The notes under the pieces were generated by a model, which worked only from the letters and a program-made list of their open reading frames with translations, searched no databases and was not told the origin of the DNA. The translations under genes were made by a program, and so were the position numbers. Positions 10,101 to 19,348 of a stretch of DNA of 64,000 nucleotides are shown piece by piece. The DNA is taken from positions 35,962,305-36,026,304 of the forward strand of contig OY855908.1 in assembly GCA_963693305.1 (NCBI GenBank), given 5' to 3'. This stretch comes from Meandrina meandrites (taxonomy: Eukaryota; Cnidaria; Anthozoa; Scleractinia; Meandrinidae). Numbering within the stretch: the stretch's first letter is position 1; every line of letters begins with the position of its first letter.

Positions 10101-13100
10101 TATAAAGAAATACTTTACTGAAGGCACAATCAGCCGGCCATCTGGCCATTCGTTTTCGGGAACAAAATACCACTTCTGTGTTGGGGAGCCATTAACCTCC
10201 TGCATGGAAACCGGCTGAGTTAGGGCATCGATAACAAGGTTACTCAAGTTGCTTTTTATAGCTTCGTCTTCAACCCGCCACTTTTGATTCAGGTCATCGT
10301 GAGCATTCCAGGCATGGCACACGGCCTCTGCTTTCTTGCCCTTTCCTTTGATATCAGCTACCAGGCCCAACTTGCTGACAAGCCTGCAGGCTTTATCCCA
10401 TCTCCACAGTTGACTAGGTTTTCCATCCGCTTTACTCAGGAGGAGATTTCCGCCTTTCTCACCAGTAGAAATATCAAGAGCTAATCCGTTATCCTGGCTG
10501 ACTACGAAGAAATACTTTACGGAAGGCACAATCAGCCGGCCATCTGGCCATTCGTTTTCGGGAACAAAATACCACTTCTGTGTTGGGGAGTCATTAACCT
10601 CATGCATGGAAACCGGTTCAGTTACGGCATCGATAACAAGGTTACTGAAGTTGCTCTTTATTGCTTCGTCTTCAACCCGCCACTTTTGATTCAGGCCATC
10701 ATGAGCATCCCAGACGTGGCACACAGCCCCTGCTTTCTTGCTCTTTCCTTTGATATCCGCTACCAGGCCCAACTTGCTAACAAGCCTGCCATCTTCATCC
10801 CATCTCCAAAGTTGACTGGACTCTCCATTCACTTCACTCAGGACGAGGTGTGCACCTTTCTGAACAGTAGAGATGTCAAGCACCAATCCATTATCCTGGC
10901 TGACTACGAAGAAATACTTTACTGAAGGCACAATCAGCCGGCCATCTGGCCATTCGTTTTCGGGAACAAAATACCACTTCTGTGTTGGGGAGCCATTAAC
11001 TTCATGCATGGAAACCGGCTGGGTTACGGCATCAATAACAAGGTTACTGAAGTTGCTCTTTATTGCTTCGTCTTCAACCCGCCACTTTTGATTCAGGTCA
11101 TCGTGAGCATCCCAGGCATGGCACACAGCCCCTGCTTTCTTGCTCTTTCCTTTGATATCAGCTACCAGGCCCAACTTGCTAACAAGCCTGCCATCTTCAT
11201 CCCATCTCCAAAGTTGACTGGACTCTTTATTCACTTCACTCAGGACGAGATGTGCACCTTTCTGAACAGTAGAGATGTCAAGCACTAATCCGTTATCCTG
11301 GCTGACTACGAAAAAGTACTTAACTGAAGGTACAATCAGCCGGCCATCTGGCCATTCGTTTTCGGGAACAAAATACCACTTCTGTGTTTGGGAGCCATTA
11401 GCTTCATGCATGGAAACGGGCTGAGTTACGGCATCGATAACAAGGTTACTCAAGTTGCTCTTTATTGCTTCGTCTTCAACCCGCCACTTTTGATTCAGGC
11501 CATCGTGAGCATCCCAGGCGTGGCACACGGCCTCTGCCTTCTTGCTCTTGTGTTTGATATCAGCTACCAGGCCCAACTTGCTGACAAGCCTGCAATCTTC
11601 ATCCCATCTCCAGAGTTGACTGGGTTTTTCATCTGCTTCAGTGAGGAGGAGATTTCCGCCTTTTTCACCAGTAGAAATGTCAAGAACTAATCCGTTATCC
11701 TGGCTAAGTATAAAGAAATACTTTACTGAAGGCACAATCTGCCGGCCATCTGGCCATTCGTTTTCAGGAACAAAATACCACTTCTGTGTTGCGGAGCCAT
11801 TAACCGCATGCATGGAAACCAGCTGAGTTACGGCATCGATAACAAGGTTATTGAAGTCGCTCTTTATTGTTTCGTCTTCAACCCGCCACTTTTGATTCAG
11901 GCCATCGTGAGCATCCCAGGCGTGGCACACAGCCCCTGTTTTCTTGCTCTTGTGTTTGATATCAGCTACCAGGCCCAACTTGCTGACAAGCCTGCAATCT
12001 TCATCCCATCTCCAGAGTTGACTGGGTCTTCCATCCGCTTCACTCAGGAGGAGATTTCCGCCTTTGTTACCAGTAGAAATGTCAAGAACTAATCCATTAT
12101 CCTGGCTGAGTATAAAGAAATACTTTACTGAAGGCACAATCAGCCGGCCATCTGGCCATTCGTTTTCGGGAACAAAATACCACTTCTGTGTTGGGGAGCC
12201 ATTAACCTCCTGCATGGAAACCGGCTGAGTTAGGGCATCGATAACAAGGTTACTCAAGTTGCTTTTTATAGCTTCGTCTTCAACCCGCCACTTTTGATTC
12301 AGGTCATCGTGAGCATTCCAGGCATGGCACACGGCCTCTGCTTTCTTGCCCTTTCCTTTGATATCAGCTACCAGGCCCAACTTGCTGACAAGCCTGCAGG
12401 CTTTATCCCATCTCCACAGTTGACTAGGTTTTCCATCCGCTTTACTCAGGAGGAGATTTCCGCCTTTCTCACCAGTAGAAATATCAAGAGCTAATCCGTT
12501 ATCCTGGCTGACTACGAAGAAATACTTTACGGAAGGCACAATCAGCCGGCCATCTGGCCATTCGTTTTCGGGAACAAAATACCACTTCTGTGTTGGGGAG
12601 TCATTAACCTCATGCATGGAAACCGGTTCAGTTACGGCATCGATAACAAGGTTACTGAAGTTGCTCTTTATTGCTTCGTCTTCAACCCGCCACTTTTGAT
12701 TCAGGCCATCATGAGCATCCCAGACGTGGCACACAGCCCCTGCTTTCTTGCTCTTTCCTTTGATATCCGCTACCAGGCCCAACTTGCTAACAAGCCTGCC
12801 ATCTTCATCCCATCTCCAAAGTTGACTGGACTCTCCATTCACTTCACTCAGGACGAGGTGTGCACCTTTCTGAACAGTAGAGATGTCAAGCACCAATCCA
12901 TTATCCTGGCTGACTACGAAGAAATACTTTACTGAAGGCACAATCAGCCGGCCATCTGGCCATTCGTTTTCGGGAACAAAATACCACTTCTGTGTTGGGG
13001 AGCCATTAACTTCATGCATGGAAACCGGCTGGGTTACGGCATCAATAACAAGGTTACTGAAGTTGCTCTTTATTGCTTCGTCTTCAACCCGCCACTTTTG

Positions 13101-16100
13101 ATTCAGGTCATCGTGAGCATCCCAGGCATGGCACACAGCCCCTGCTTTCTTGCTCTTTCCTTTGATATCAGCTACCAGGCCCAACTTGCTAACAAGCCTG
13201 CCATCTTCATCCCATCTCCAAAGTTGACTGGACTCTTTATTCACTTCACTCAGGACGAGATGTGCACCTTTCTGAACAGTAGAGATGTCAAGCACTAATC
13301 CGTTATCCTGGCTGACTACGAAAAAGTACTTAACTGAAGGTACAATCAGCCGGCCATCTGGCCATTCGTTTTCGGGAACAAAATACCACTTCTGTGTTTG
13401 GGAGCCATTAGCTTCATGCATGGAAACGGGCTGAGTTACGGCATCGATAACAAGGTTACTCAAGTTGCTCTTTATTGCTTCGTCTTCAACCCGCCACTTT
13501 TGATTCAGGCCATCGTGAGCATCCCAGGCGTGGCACACGGCCTCTGCCTTCTTGCTCTTGTGTTTGATATCAGCTACCAGGCCCAACTTGCTGACAAGCC
13601 TGCAATCTTCATCCCATCTCCAGAGTTGACTGGGTTTTTCATCTGCTTCAGTGAGGAGGAGATTTCCGCCTTTTTCACCAGTAGAAATGTCAAGAACTAA
13701 TCCGTTATCCTGGCTAAGTATAAAGAAATACTTTACTGAAGGCACAATCTGCCGGCCATCTGGCCATTCGTTTTCAGGAACAAAATACCACTTCTGTGTT
13801 GCGGAGCCATTAACCGCATGCATGGAAACCAGCTGAGTTACGGCATCGATAACAAGGTTATTGAAGTCGCTCTTTATTGTTTCGTCTTCAACCCGCCACT
13901 TTTGATTCAGGCCATCGTGAGCATCCCAGGCGTGGCACACAGCCCCTGTTTTCTTGCTCTTGTGTTTGATATCAGCTACCAGGCCCAACTTGCTGACAAG
14001 CCTGCAATCTTCATCCCATCTCCAGAGTTGACTGGGTCTTCCATCCGCTTCACTCAGGAGGAGATTTCCGCCTTTGTTACCAGTAGAAATGTCAAGAACT
14101 AATCCATTATCCTGGCTGAGTATAAAGAAATACTTTACTGAAGGCACAATCAGCCGGCCATCTGGCCATTCGTTTTCGGGAACAAAATACCACTTCTGTG
14201 TTGGGGAGCCATTAACCTCCTGCATGGAAACCGGCTGAGTTAGGGCATCGATAACAAGGTTACTCAAGTTGCTTTTTATAGCTTCGTCTTCAACCCGCCA
14301 CTTTTGATTCAGGTCATCGTGAGCATTCCAGGCATGGCACACGGCCTCTGCTTTCTTGCCCTTTCCTTTGATATCAGCTACCAGGCCCAACTTGCTGACA
14401 AGCCTGCAGGCTTTATCCCATCTCCACAGTTGACTAGGTTTTCCATCCGCTTTACTCAGGAGGAGATTTCCGCCTTTCTCACCAGTAGAAATATCAAGAG
14501 CTAATCCGTTATCCTGGCTGACTACGAAGAAATACTTTACTGAAGGCACAATCAGCCGGCCATCTGGCCATTCGTTTTCGGGAACAAAATACCACTTCTG
14601 TGTTGGGGAGTCATTAACCTCATGCATGGAAACCGGTTCAGTTACGGCATCGATAACAAGGTTACTGAAGTTGCTCTTTATTGCTTCGTCTTCAACCCGC
14701 CACTTTTGATTCAGGCCATCATGAGCATCCCAGACGTGGCACACAGCCCCTGCTTTCTTGCTCTTTCCTTTGATATCCGCTACCAGGCCCAACTTGCTAA
14801 CAAGCCTGCCATCTTCATCCCATCTCCAAAGTTGACTGGACTCTCCATTCACTTCACTCAGGATGAGGTGTGCACCTTTCTGAACAGTAGAGATGTCAAG
14901 CACCAATCCATTATCCTGGCTGACTACGAAGAAATACTTTACTGAAGGCACAATCAGCCGGCCATCTGGCCATTCGTTTTCGGGAACAAAATACCACTTC
15001 TGTGTTGGGGAGCCATTAACTTCATGCATGGAAACCGGCTGGGTTACGGCATCAATAACAAGGTTACTGAAGTTGCTCTTTATTGCTTCGTCTTCAACCC
15101 GCCACTTTCGATTCAGGTCATCGTGAGCATCCCAGGCATGGCACACAGCCCCTGCTTTCTTGCTCTTTCCTTTGATATCAGCTACCAGGCCCAACTTGCT
15201 AACAAGCCTGCCATCTTCATCCCATCTCCAAAGTTGACTGGACTCTTTATTCACTTCACTCAGGACGAGATGTGCACCTTTCTGAACAGTAGAGATGTCA
15301 AGCACTAATCCGTTATCCTGGCTGACTACGAAAAAGTACTTAACTGAAGGTACAATCAGCCGGCCATCTGGCCATTTGTTTTCGGGAACAAAATACCACT
15401 TCTGTGTTTGGGAGCCATTAGCTTCATGCATGGAAACGGGCTGAGTTACGGCATCGATAACAAGGTTACTCAAGTTGCTCTTTATTGCTTCGTCTTCAAC
15501 CCGCCACTTTTGATTCAGGCCATCGTGAGCATCCCAGGCGTGGCACACGGCCTCTGCCTTCTTGCTCTTGTGTTTGATATCAGCTACCAGGCCCAACTTG
15601 CTGACAAGCCTGCAATCTTCATCCCATCTCCAGAGTTGACTGGGTTTTTCATCTGCTTCAGTGAGGAGGAGATTTCCGCCTTTTTCACCAGTAGAAATGT
15701 CAAGAACTAATCCGTTATCCTGGCTAAGTATAAAGAAATACTTTACTGAAGGCACAATCTGCCGGCCATCTGGCCATTCGTTTTCAGGAACAAAATACCA
15801 CTTCTGTGTTGCGGAGCCATTAACCGCATGCATGGAAACCAGCTGAGTTACGGCATCGATAACAAGGTTATTGAAGTCGCTCTTTATTGTTTCGTCTTCA
15901 ACCCGCCACTTTTGATTCAGGCCATCGTGAGCATCCCAGGCGTGGCACACAGCCCCTGTTTTCTTGCTCTTGTGTTTGATATCAGCTACCAGGCCCAACT
16001 TGCTGACAAGCCTGCAATCTTCATCCCATCTCCAGAGTTGACTGGGTCTTCCATCCGCTTCACTCAGGAGGAGATTTCCGCCTTTGTTACCAGTAGAAAT

Positions 16101-16307
16101 GTCAAGAACTAATCCATTATCCTGGCTGACAATGAAGAAATACTGGGGTGACAGCTGGTCATCTAGGGTGGAAACTAATTTACTCATTTTGAATATTTGC
16201 AAGGATTCGTTTTCAATTAATTTGCCACGTTTAACGCATCGCTGGGTAACGGTTGGGTCCAATCTTGTCCTTAGTTTTCGATCACCTATGAAAGCGTCAC
16301 TCTTGGC
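7173..16307 (-). CDS. Giant 20x ricin-B-type beta-trefoil lectin fused to apolipoprotein-L-like domain
   Basis: One uninterrupted frame of about 3,045 residues fills the last exon. A consensus acceptor (TTTTTGTTCTTTCAG) ends at 16,308, so an upstream exon exists. Translation probably starts at the internal Met at 16,187 (A at -3; MSKLVSTLDDQLSPQ), giving about 3,004 residues. From 16,142 come 20 modules of 134 residues. Each has three QxW repeats (SQLWRW, NQKWRV, TQKWYF), the beta-trefoil signature of ricin-B-type lectins, which typically bind glycans. The last ~305 residues resemble the ApoL family: a Gly/Ala-rich hydrophobic hairpin (GGGLAIAGLALAPVTAG), a second hydrophobic stretch (AFAIAFGIWDVIGGAKKI), and an amphipathic helix ending KLIALYKELQ. 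ApoL proteins are membrane-active. No signal peptide is visible from Met16187. Glycan-targeted membrane binding is inference. The repeated antisense open frames are shadows of the modules. Confidence 0.85.
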   Translation of the reverse strand, partial: AKSDAFIGDRKLRTRLDPTVTQRCVKRGKLIENESLQIFKMSKLVSTLDDQLSPQYFFIVSQDNGLVLDISTGNKGGNLLLSEADGRPSQLWRWDEDCRLVSKLGLVADIKHKSKKTGAVCHAWDAHDGLNQKWRVEDETIKSDFNNLVIDAVTQLVSMHAVNGSATQKWYFVPENEWPDGRQIVPSVKYFFILSQDNGLVLDISTGEKGGNLLLTEADEKPSQLWRWDEDCRLVSKLGLVADIKHKSKKAEAVCHAWDAHDGLNQKWRVEDEAIKSNLSNLVIDAVTQPVSMHEANGSQTQKWYFVPENKWPDGRLIVPSVKYFFVVSQDNGLVLDISTVQKGAHLVLSEVNKESSQLWRWDEDGRLVSKLGLVADIKGKSKKAGAVCHAWDAHDDLNRKWRVEDEAIKSNFSNLVIDAVTQPVSMHEVNGSPTQKWYFVPENEWPDGRLIVPSVKYFFVVSQDNGLVLDISTVQKGAHLILSEVNGESSQLWRWDEDGRLVSKLGLVADIKGKSKKAGAVCHVWDAHDGLNQKWRVEDEAIKSNFSNLVIDAVTEPVSMHEVNDSPTQKWYFVPENEWPDGRLIVPSVKYFFVVSQDNGLALDISTGEKGGNLLLSKADGKPSQLWRWDKACRLVSKLGLVADIKGKGKKAEAVCHAWNAHDDLNQKWRVEDEAIKSNLSNLVIDALTQPVSMQEVNGSPTQKWYFVPENEWPDGRLIVPSVKYFFILSQDNGLVLDISTGNKGGNLLLSEADGRPSQLWRWDEDCRLVSKLGLVADIKHKSKKTGAVCHAWDAHDGLNQKWRVEDETIKSDFNNLVIDAVTQLVSMHAVNGSATQKWYFVPENEWPDGRQIVPSVKYFFILSQDNGLVLDISTGEKGGNLLLTEADEKPSQLWRWDEDCRLVSKLGLVADIKHKSKKAEAVCHAWDAHDGLNQKWRVEDEAIKSNLSNLVIDAVTQPVSMHEANGSQTQKWYFVPENEWPDGRLIVPSVKYFFVVSQDNGLVLDISTVQKGAHLVLSEVNKESSQLWRWDEDGRLVSKLGLVADIKGKSKKAGAVCHAWDAHDDLNQKWRVEDEAIKSNFSNLVIDAVTQPVSMHEVNGSPTQKWYFVPENEWPDGRLIVPSVKYFFVVSQDNGLVLDISTVQKGAHLVLSEVNGESSQLWRWDEDGRLVSKLGLVADIKGKSKKAGAVCHVWDAHDGLNQKWRVEDEAIKSNFSNLVIDAVTEPVSMHEVNDSPTQKWYFVPENEWPDGRLIVPSVKYFFVVSQDNGLALDISTGEKGGNLLLSKADGKPSQLWRWDKACRLVSKLGLVADIKGKGKKAEAVCHAWNAHDDLNQKWRVEDEAIKSNLSNLVIDALTQPVSMQEVNGSPTQKWYFVPENEWPDGRLIVPSVKYFFILSQDNGLVLDISTGNKGGNLLLSEADGRPSQLWRWDEDCRLVSKLGLVADIKHKSKKTGAVCHAWDAHDGLNQKWRVEDETIKSDFNNLVIDAVTQLVSMHAVNGSATQKWYFVPENEWPDGRQIVPSVKYFFILSQDNGLVLDISTGEKGGNLLLTEADEKPSQLWRWDEDCRLVSKLGLVADIKHKSKKAEAVCHAWDAHDGLNQKWRVEDEAIKSNLSNLVIDAVTQPVSMHEANGSQTQKWYFVPENEWPDGRLIVPSVKYFFVVSQDNGLVLDISTVQKGAHLVLSEVNKESSQLWRWDEDGRLVSKLGLVADIKGKSKKAGAVCHAWDAHDDLNQKWRVEDEAIKSNFSNLVIDAVTQPVSMHEVNGSPTQKWYFVPENEWPDGRLIVPSVKYFFVVSQDNGLVLDISTVQKGAHLVLSEVNGESSQLWRWDEDGRLVSKLGLVADIKGKSKKAGAVCHVWDAHDGLNQKWRVEDEAIKSNFSNLVIDAVTEPVSMHEVNDSPTQKWYFVPENEWPDGRLIVPSVKYFFVVSQDNGLALDISTGEKGGNLLLSKADGKPSQLWRWDKACRLVSKLGLVADIKGKGKKAEAVCHAWNAHDDLNQKWRVEDEAIKSNLSNLVIDALTQPVSMQEVNGSPTQKWYFVPENEWPDGRLIVPSVKYFFILSQDNGLVLDISTGNKGGNLLLSEADGRPSQLWRWDEDCRLVSKLGLVADIKHKSKKTGAVCHAWDAHDGLNQKWRVEDETIKSDFNNLVIDAVTQLVSMHAVNGSATQKWYFVPENEWPDGRQIVPSVKYFFILSQDNGLVLDISTGEKGGNLLLTEADEKPSQLWRWDEDCRLVSKLGLVADIKHKSKKAEAVCHAWDAHDGLNQKWRVEDEAIKSNLSNLVIDAVTQPVSMHEANGSQTQKWYFVPENEWPDGRLIVPSVKYFFVVSQDNGLVLDISTVQKGAHLVLSEVNKESSQLWRWDEDGRLVSKLGLVADIKGKSKKAGAVCHAWDAHDDLNQKWRVEDEAIKSNFSNLVIDAVTQPVSMHEVNGSPTQKWYFVPENEWPDGRLIVPSVKYFFVVSQDNGLVLDISTVQKGAHLVLSEVNGESSHLWRWDEDGRLVSKLGLVADIKGKSKKAGAVCHAWDAHNGLNQKWRVEDKAIKSNFNNLVIDAVTEPVSMHEVNGSPTQKWYFVPENEWPDGRLIVPSVKYFFIVSQDNGLVLDISTGEKDGNLVLSKAHSGSSQLWRWDEDCRLVSKLGLVADIKGKSKKAGAVCHAWDAHDGLNQKWRVEEGAIKSNLSNLVIDAVTQPVSMHEVRDTPTLKQKWHFFPENAWDDLQLVQADPNPLNKAQFWKTLADNYLDVIIGYTIDDYEDKVHKAFKTMEECSSELNKVAKDTGIARTVGGSAQIIGGGLAIAGLALAPVTAGASIGLTIAGVATCTAGGVTSFSSFLVNHVWDRKRKKKITKTTAPLFRATFSLQGFLNEYINNLKEAAEFLKTPKGEAVATDAHTHIKLAGEAMLTAANTAKAGYNLAEGVRNLKQAKQITALVKLIQADYYATEAVDTARVGLATQAAAPGIRMFGKTIVAAGTTAAKAISGSMAAFAIAFGIWDVIGGAKKITNGSELAEEFHKSSERLKEESAKLIALYKELQ
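8103..16142 (-). repeat. Higher-order coding repeat: four 2,010-bp units of five 402-bp modules
   Basis: Modules run A-B-C-D-E four times from the N-terminus. Unit boundaries are at 16,142, 14,132, 12,122 and 10,112. Module types differ from each other at many positions (A has STGNKGGNLLLSEADGRP, C has STVQKGAHLVLSEVNKES), yet the same type in different units is almost identical. By eye units 2 and 3 show no difference. Unit 1 differs at a few bases, for example Arg for Gln in module C and Lys for Glu in module B. Unit 4 keeps A-C, has a diverged D, and replaces E with a distinct end module (EKDGNLVLSKAHSGSS, TLKQKWHFF). The pattern shows an ancestral five-module block amplified as a unit very recently, or homogenised by conversion. 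Confidence 0.93.
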
Positions 16308-16636
16308 CTGAAAGAACAAAAATTAATAGAATGATGTCGTAAGAGAAAAGGGAACAGCTGAAGCATACCCAGCATTATTAAGTTTTGGCTCAAGGGTATT
16401 TTGGCTCGACTGCGTCTCACTAAGTGGCTTGACCAAACTCGCCCGGCTGATAGGCTGCCGAAGCGCCGGAGAAAAGGTTGATTAGGTATAAAAATGTTCA
16501 AGGTGTCTGAATGCATTCTTTTTTCAACTGGCCGTTTAGCGGTCTTTCCGGACTCGGGTCGAGTGGGGGTGAAGTTTGGACCAGATTTGGGAATTGGATT
16601 GAAGTTTGATATAATATAATTATAAGTAAGGAAGTA
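16308..16636 (-). other. Intron upstream of the lectin-ApoL terminal exon
   Basis: Minus-strand sequence ends in a pyrimidine tract plus CAG directly before the exon. The upstream exon (5'UTR or a short N-terminus) was not found with confidence in this stretch, and beyond it lies a long GAAA array. A start TTG at 16,319 lies inside the intron and is not used. Confidence 0.6.
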
Positions 16637-16639
16637 AAT

Positions 16640-16675
16640 AAGCAAGTAAAGAAAAGAAAGTAAGAAAGAAAGAAA

Positions 16676-16707
<32 letters not shown>

Positions 16708-16709
16708 AA

Positions 16710-16741
<32 letters not shown>

Positions 16742-16745
16742 ACGA

Positions 16746-16829
<84 letters not shown>

Positions 16830-16843
16830 AAAAGAAAGAAGGA

Positions 16844-16919
<76 letters not shown>

Positions 16920-17019
16920 AAAAGAAAGAAGGAAAGAAAGAAAGAAAGAACGAAAGAAAGAAAGAAGGGAAGAAAGAAAGAAAGAAAAAGAAAGAAGGAA
17001 AGAAAGAAAGAAAGAAGGA

Positions 17020-17091
<72 letters not shown>

Positions 17092-17098
17092 AGGGAAA
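16640..17098. repeat. Long (GAAA)n microsatellite
   Basis: About 460 bp of nearly pure AAAG/GAAA with scattered interruptions (GGAAG, AAAAAG, CGAAAG). It is purine-only on + and capable of triplex/H-DNA in principle. The minus-strand frames rich in Ser-Phe-Leu are artefacts of the repeat. Confidence 0.97.
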
Positions 17099-17532
17099 AA
17101 ATCAATAACTATTATTTGAACCAACAATTACTTATAGTATTTCATATGAACGCCTTTTCAGAAGCAGGTGATAAATTGTCTGTGTGATTTGTTCCATATT
17201 GGTTAATTCAGTAACAAGTGCATCTGGTGAATGATCATTCAGTTTCCACCGCCCGAAGATTGAAATTTAGCAACCTGACATTGATAAACAGTCTAAAAAA
17301 TGACTTTTTGACATCGCTAATGAATTTGCAGATCGTAGCAATAACAGAAAGAGAAATTTCGACACTAAACTTTTAGTCTTCTTTCTCTTCAATTGAAATC
17401 GGGTGGCTGTGATCAGAAACCAAATTCTGATTCCAACATTGATCGGCGCTTCTATTTTTAACAACTGCATTCTTGAAATTGACTAGCACATTCAAATTTC
17501 GAATAATCAATTCATTAACGTACGTACTCTAA

Positions 17533-18351
17533 GGGCCGATTCGTACTAGCGGACAAGTTTTAAATGTCATAACATTTTTGAGAAAAAAAAATTGTCGCGA
17601 CAAGTCAGAGACATTTTAAAGAAAACAAAAGGTGTAATTATTCGAACAATAGCTCTATACGTGCTTCTGGCATTCTAGCACATTTCTCGGCACGGTCGTC
17701 TTGTGCAAACATCAAATAATCAGGCAGGTCCACGTGGTGAAAAACTTTAAAACGATTTGCATTTGAATTGCGCGTGTAGTGATGTTTTTGTGCTGACCTG
17801 CGAGGAAAATGTGGCAAGTAAACTATTTCTTTTCCCCTTTATTTATCGGCACAAACTGGTTCCCTCCGCATTCATTTGTTCCAACCCCGGTATTACCATC
17901 CTTCCACGACCTCACCTCGGCACACAAACGTGTTTTGCCGCCTATCGCAGAAAAATTTCGCGTGTTGTTTTTTAGTACAATCCAGACCAACCACAATGGC
18001 CAATCAACAACGTATTGTTATCTGGCATTACGAGGGGCGTTGGAATGCGACTTGTCATGACTTGTCCTGCCTTGAGGCAGGACATCGGCCCCTTTGAAGA
18101 TTTGTCCGTTTTGACAAAATTTGCCCTTGTCCAACAAGTCGTTCGCACTTGTTTTTGCGATTGTTTGACAAAATGTATCGCGCGTGCAACGCGGACCAAT
18201 CATAAGACAACTGCTTCTTTGTTTTCCTGAATTGTTTGACAAGTTCTAGGTCTCATAAAACGTATTCGCACTTGTTATCTGTAACAAGTGACACATTAAT
18301 GATGAAATATACCAATTGTTACAAAATTTGTCCGCTAGTGCGAATTGGCCC
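17533..18351. mobile_element. PIF/Harbinger-like MITE with TAA target duplication
   Basis: Ends match as inverted repeats for about 25-30 bp: GGGCCGATTCGTACTAGCGG at the left and GGGCCAATTCGCACTAGCGG on the opposite strand at the right. TAA flanks both sides (17,530-17,532 and 18,352-18,354). The tandem sister block at about 19,820 has the uninterrupted sequence TACTCTAGGCAG, an empty site that supports the borders. A 3-bp TWA duplication and GGGCC-type end fit PIF/Harbinger. No transposase is encoded. The small internal frames are not gene-like. Confidence 0.85.
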
Positions 18352-18483
18352 TAAGGCGGACACGGTTTCCTTGGCACGGCTCTAATAACTACAAACTGGT
18401 GCAACTGCAAAAACGATAAAATTCAAACGAGTACTTGCCTTGGTAACTGAGTAGATATTTGTTCTGCAATTTCTCAAGTTTAG

Positions 18484-18625
18484 ATGAACGTTTTCGGCGA
18501 GTATTTACGACAATTTGCCAATATTCGCAACTGCTCAACGACTATTCGTCGCTGTTCGCGACTATTCGTCACTATTCGCGACTATTGGATGACCATTCGC
18601 GACTATTCGCACTGTTCGCTTTTCG
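18484..18625. repeat. Minisatellite of CGACTATTCG words (copy A)
   Basis: Short units such as GCGACTATTCGTCACTATT and GGATGACCATTCGCGACTA repeat with 10- and 20-bp spacing. The matching array in copy B lies at 19,960-20,116 and differs in unit number, as expected for slippage after the block was duplicated. Confidence 0.85.
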
Positions 18626-19212
18626 GATTTTCCAGACTCCCAGCCGTAATCTGCATGAAACGATTTTATTGTCTTCTCTCTTCTCTGTCTGCCTCAATCT
18701 TGAATTCCACGAATTTATGCGAGCCTTCCCAGAACAAAAACTACCATGCCAGTTGCAAAGACGATTCATGGATGGAGAATGCCACGTAATTTGATCACCT
18801 TATACCCCGATGTTTTAAATGCATTGACCATCGTTTGGAGCATGCACCTTCAAACTTCAGGTACGGAGCTCCCTCTGTACGCTAACGGGTGCTGCAATAT
18901 TTGATGCGCGATAAAACGTTGCGAAATGCAAACAAAAAACCTAACTAAACTACAACTTACATGTAATTAAGTTGATTGGTGAAAACGAATACGTACTCGC
19001 CTGTTTGGAGGATTACAAAACCTTGAATTACACTGCCTATTGATTCTCAGCTAGCAATCTCACATTTCGATTGAACGTATCACAGAAAGAAGAGTTTTAC
19101 TCTTCCAGCAGCAAAATGCAAATCAAATTCCTAGATTGCGGTTTATTTGCTGATCTACTGTGGAGTGTGGACACTGCATCTATTATTAAAAGCGTTTCAC
19201 GTGAAAGAGAAT

Positions 19213-19343
<131 letters not shown>

Positions 19344-19348
19344 GGGAA

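Larger units (their letters stand above)
17101..19200 (+). repeat. Tandem duplicated non-coding block, copy A (with a later insertion)
   Basis: Starts AAATCAATAACTATTATTTG, contains hAT-derived remnant copy 2 (GATCATTCAGTTTCCACCG), a CGACTATTCG minisatellite at 18,484-18,625, and ends near TTTATTTGCTGATCTACTG. The same order of landmarks recurs in 19,349-20,545. Copy A is longer mainly because of an 819-bp insertion at 17,533-18,351. No gene is supported. Confidence 0.85.

Noticed and set aside
8151..16112. Repeated plus-strand open frames of 61-107 residues every 402 bp across the lectin gene
   Set aside because: They are antisense shadows of the beta-trefoil modules and repeat with exactly the module and unit periods.
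7173..16307. Periodic units as a CRISPR array or bacterial repeat
   Set aside because: The units are 402-bp coding modules in one open frame in animal DNA, with no short repeat-spacer structure.
7173..16307. Calling the lectin array a ricin-like toxin
   Set aside because: Only the carbohydrate-binding beta-trefoil fold is present; there is no ribosome-inactivating N-glycosidase domain.
16498..17127. Long Ser/Phe/Leu frames on the minus strand
   Set aside because: Pure translation of the GAAA microsatellite.
17757..18242. Cluster of overlapping 60-83-residue frames on both strands
   Set aside because: All lie within the non-coding Harbinger-like MITE, in conflicting frames with no shared features.
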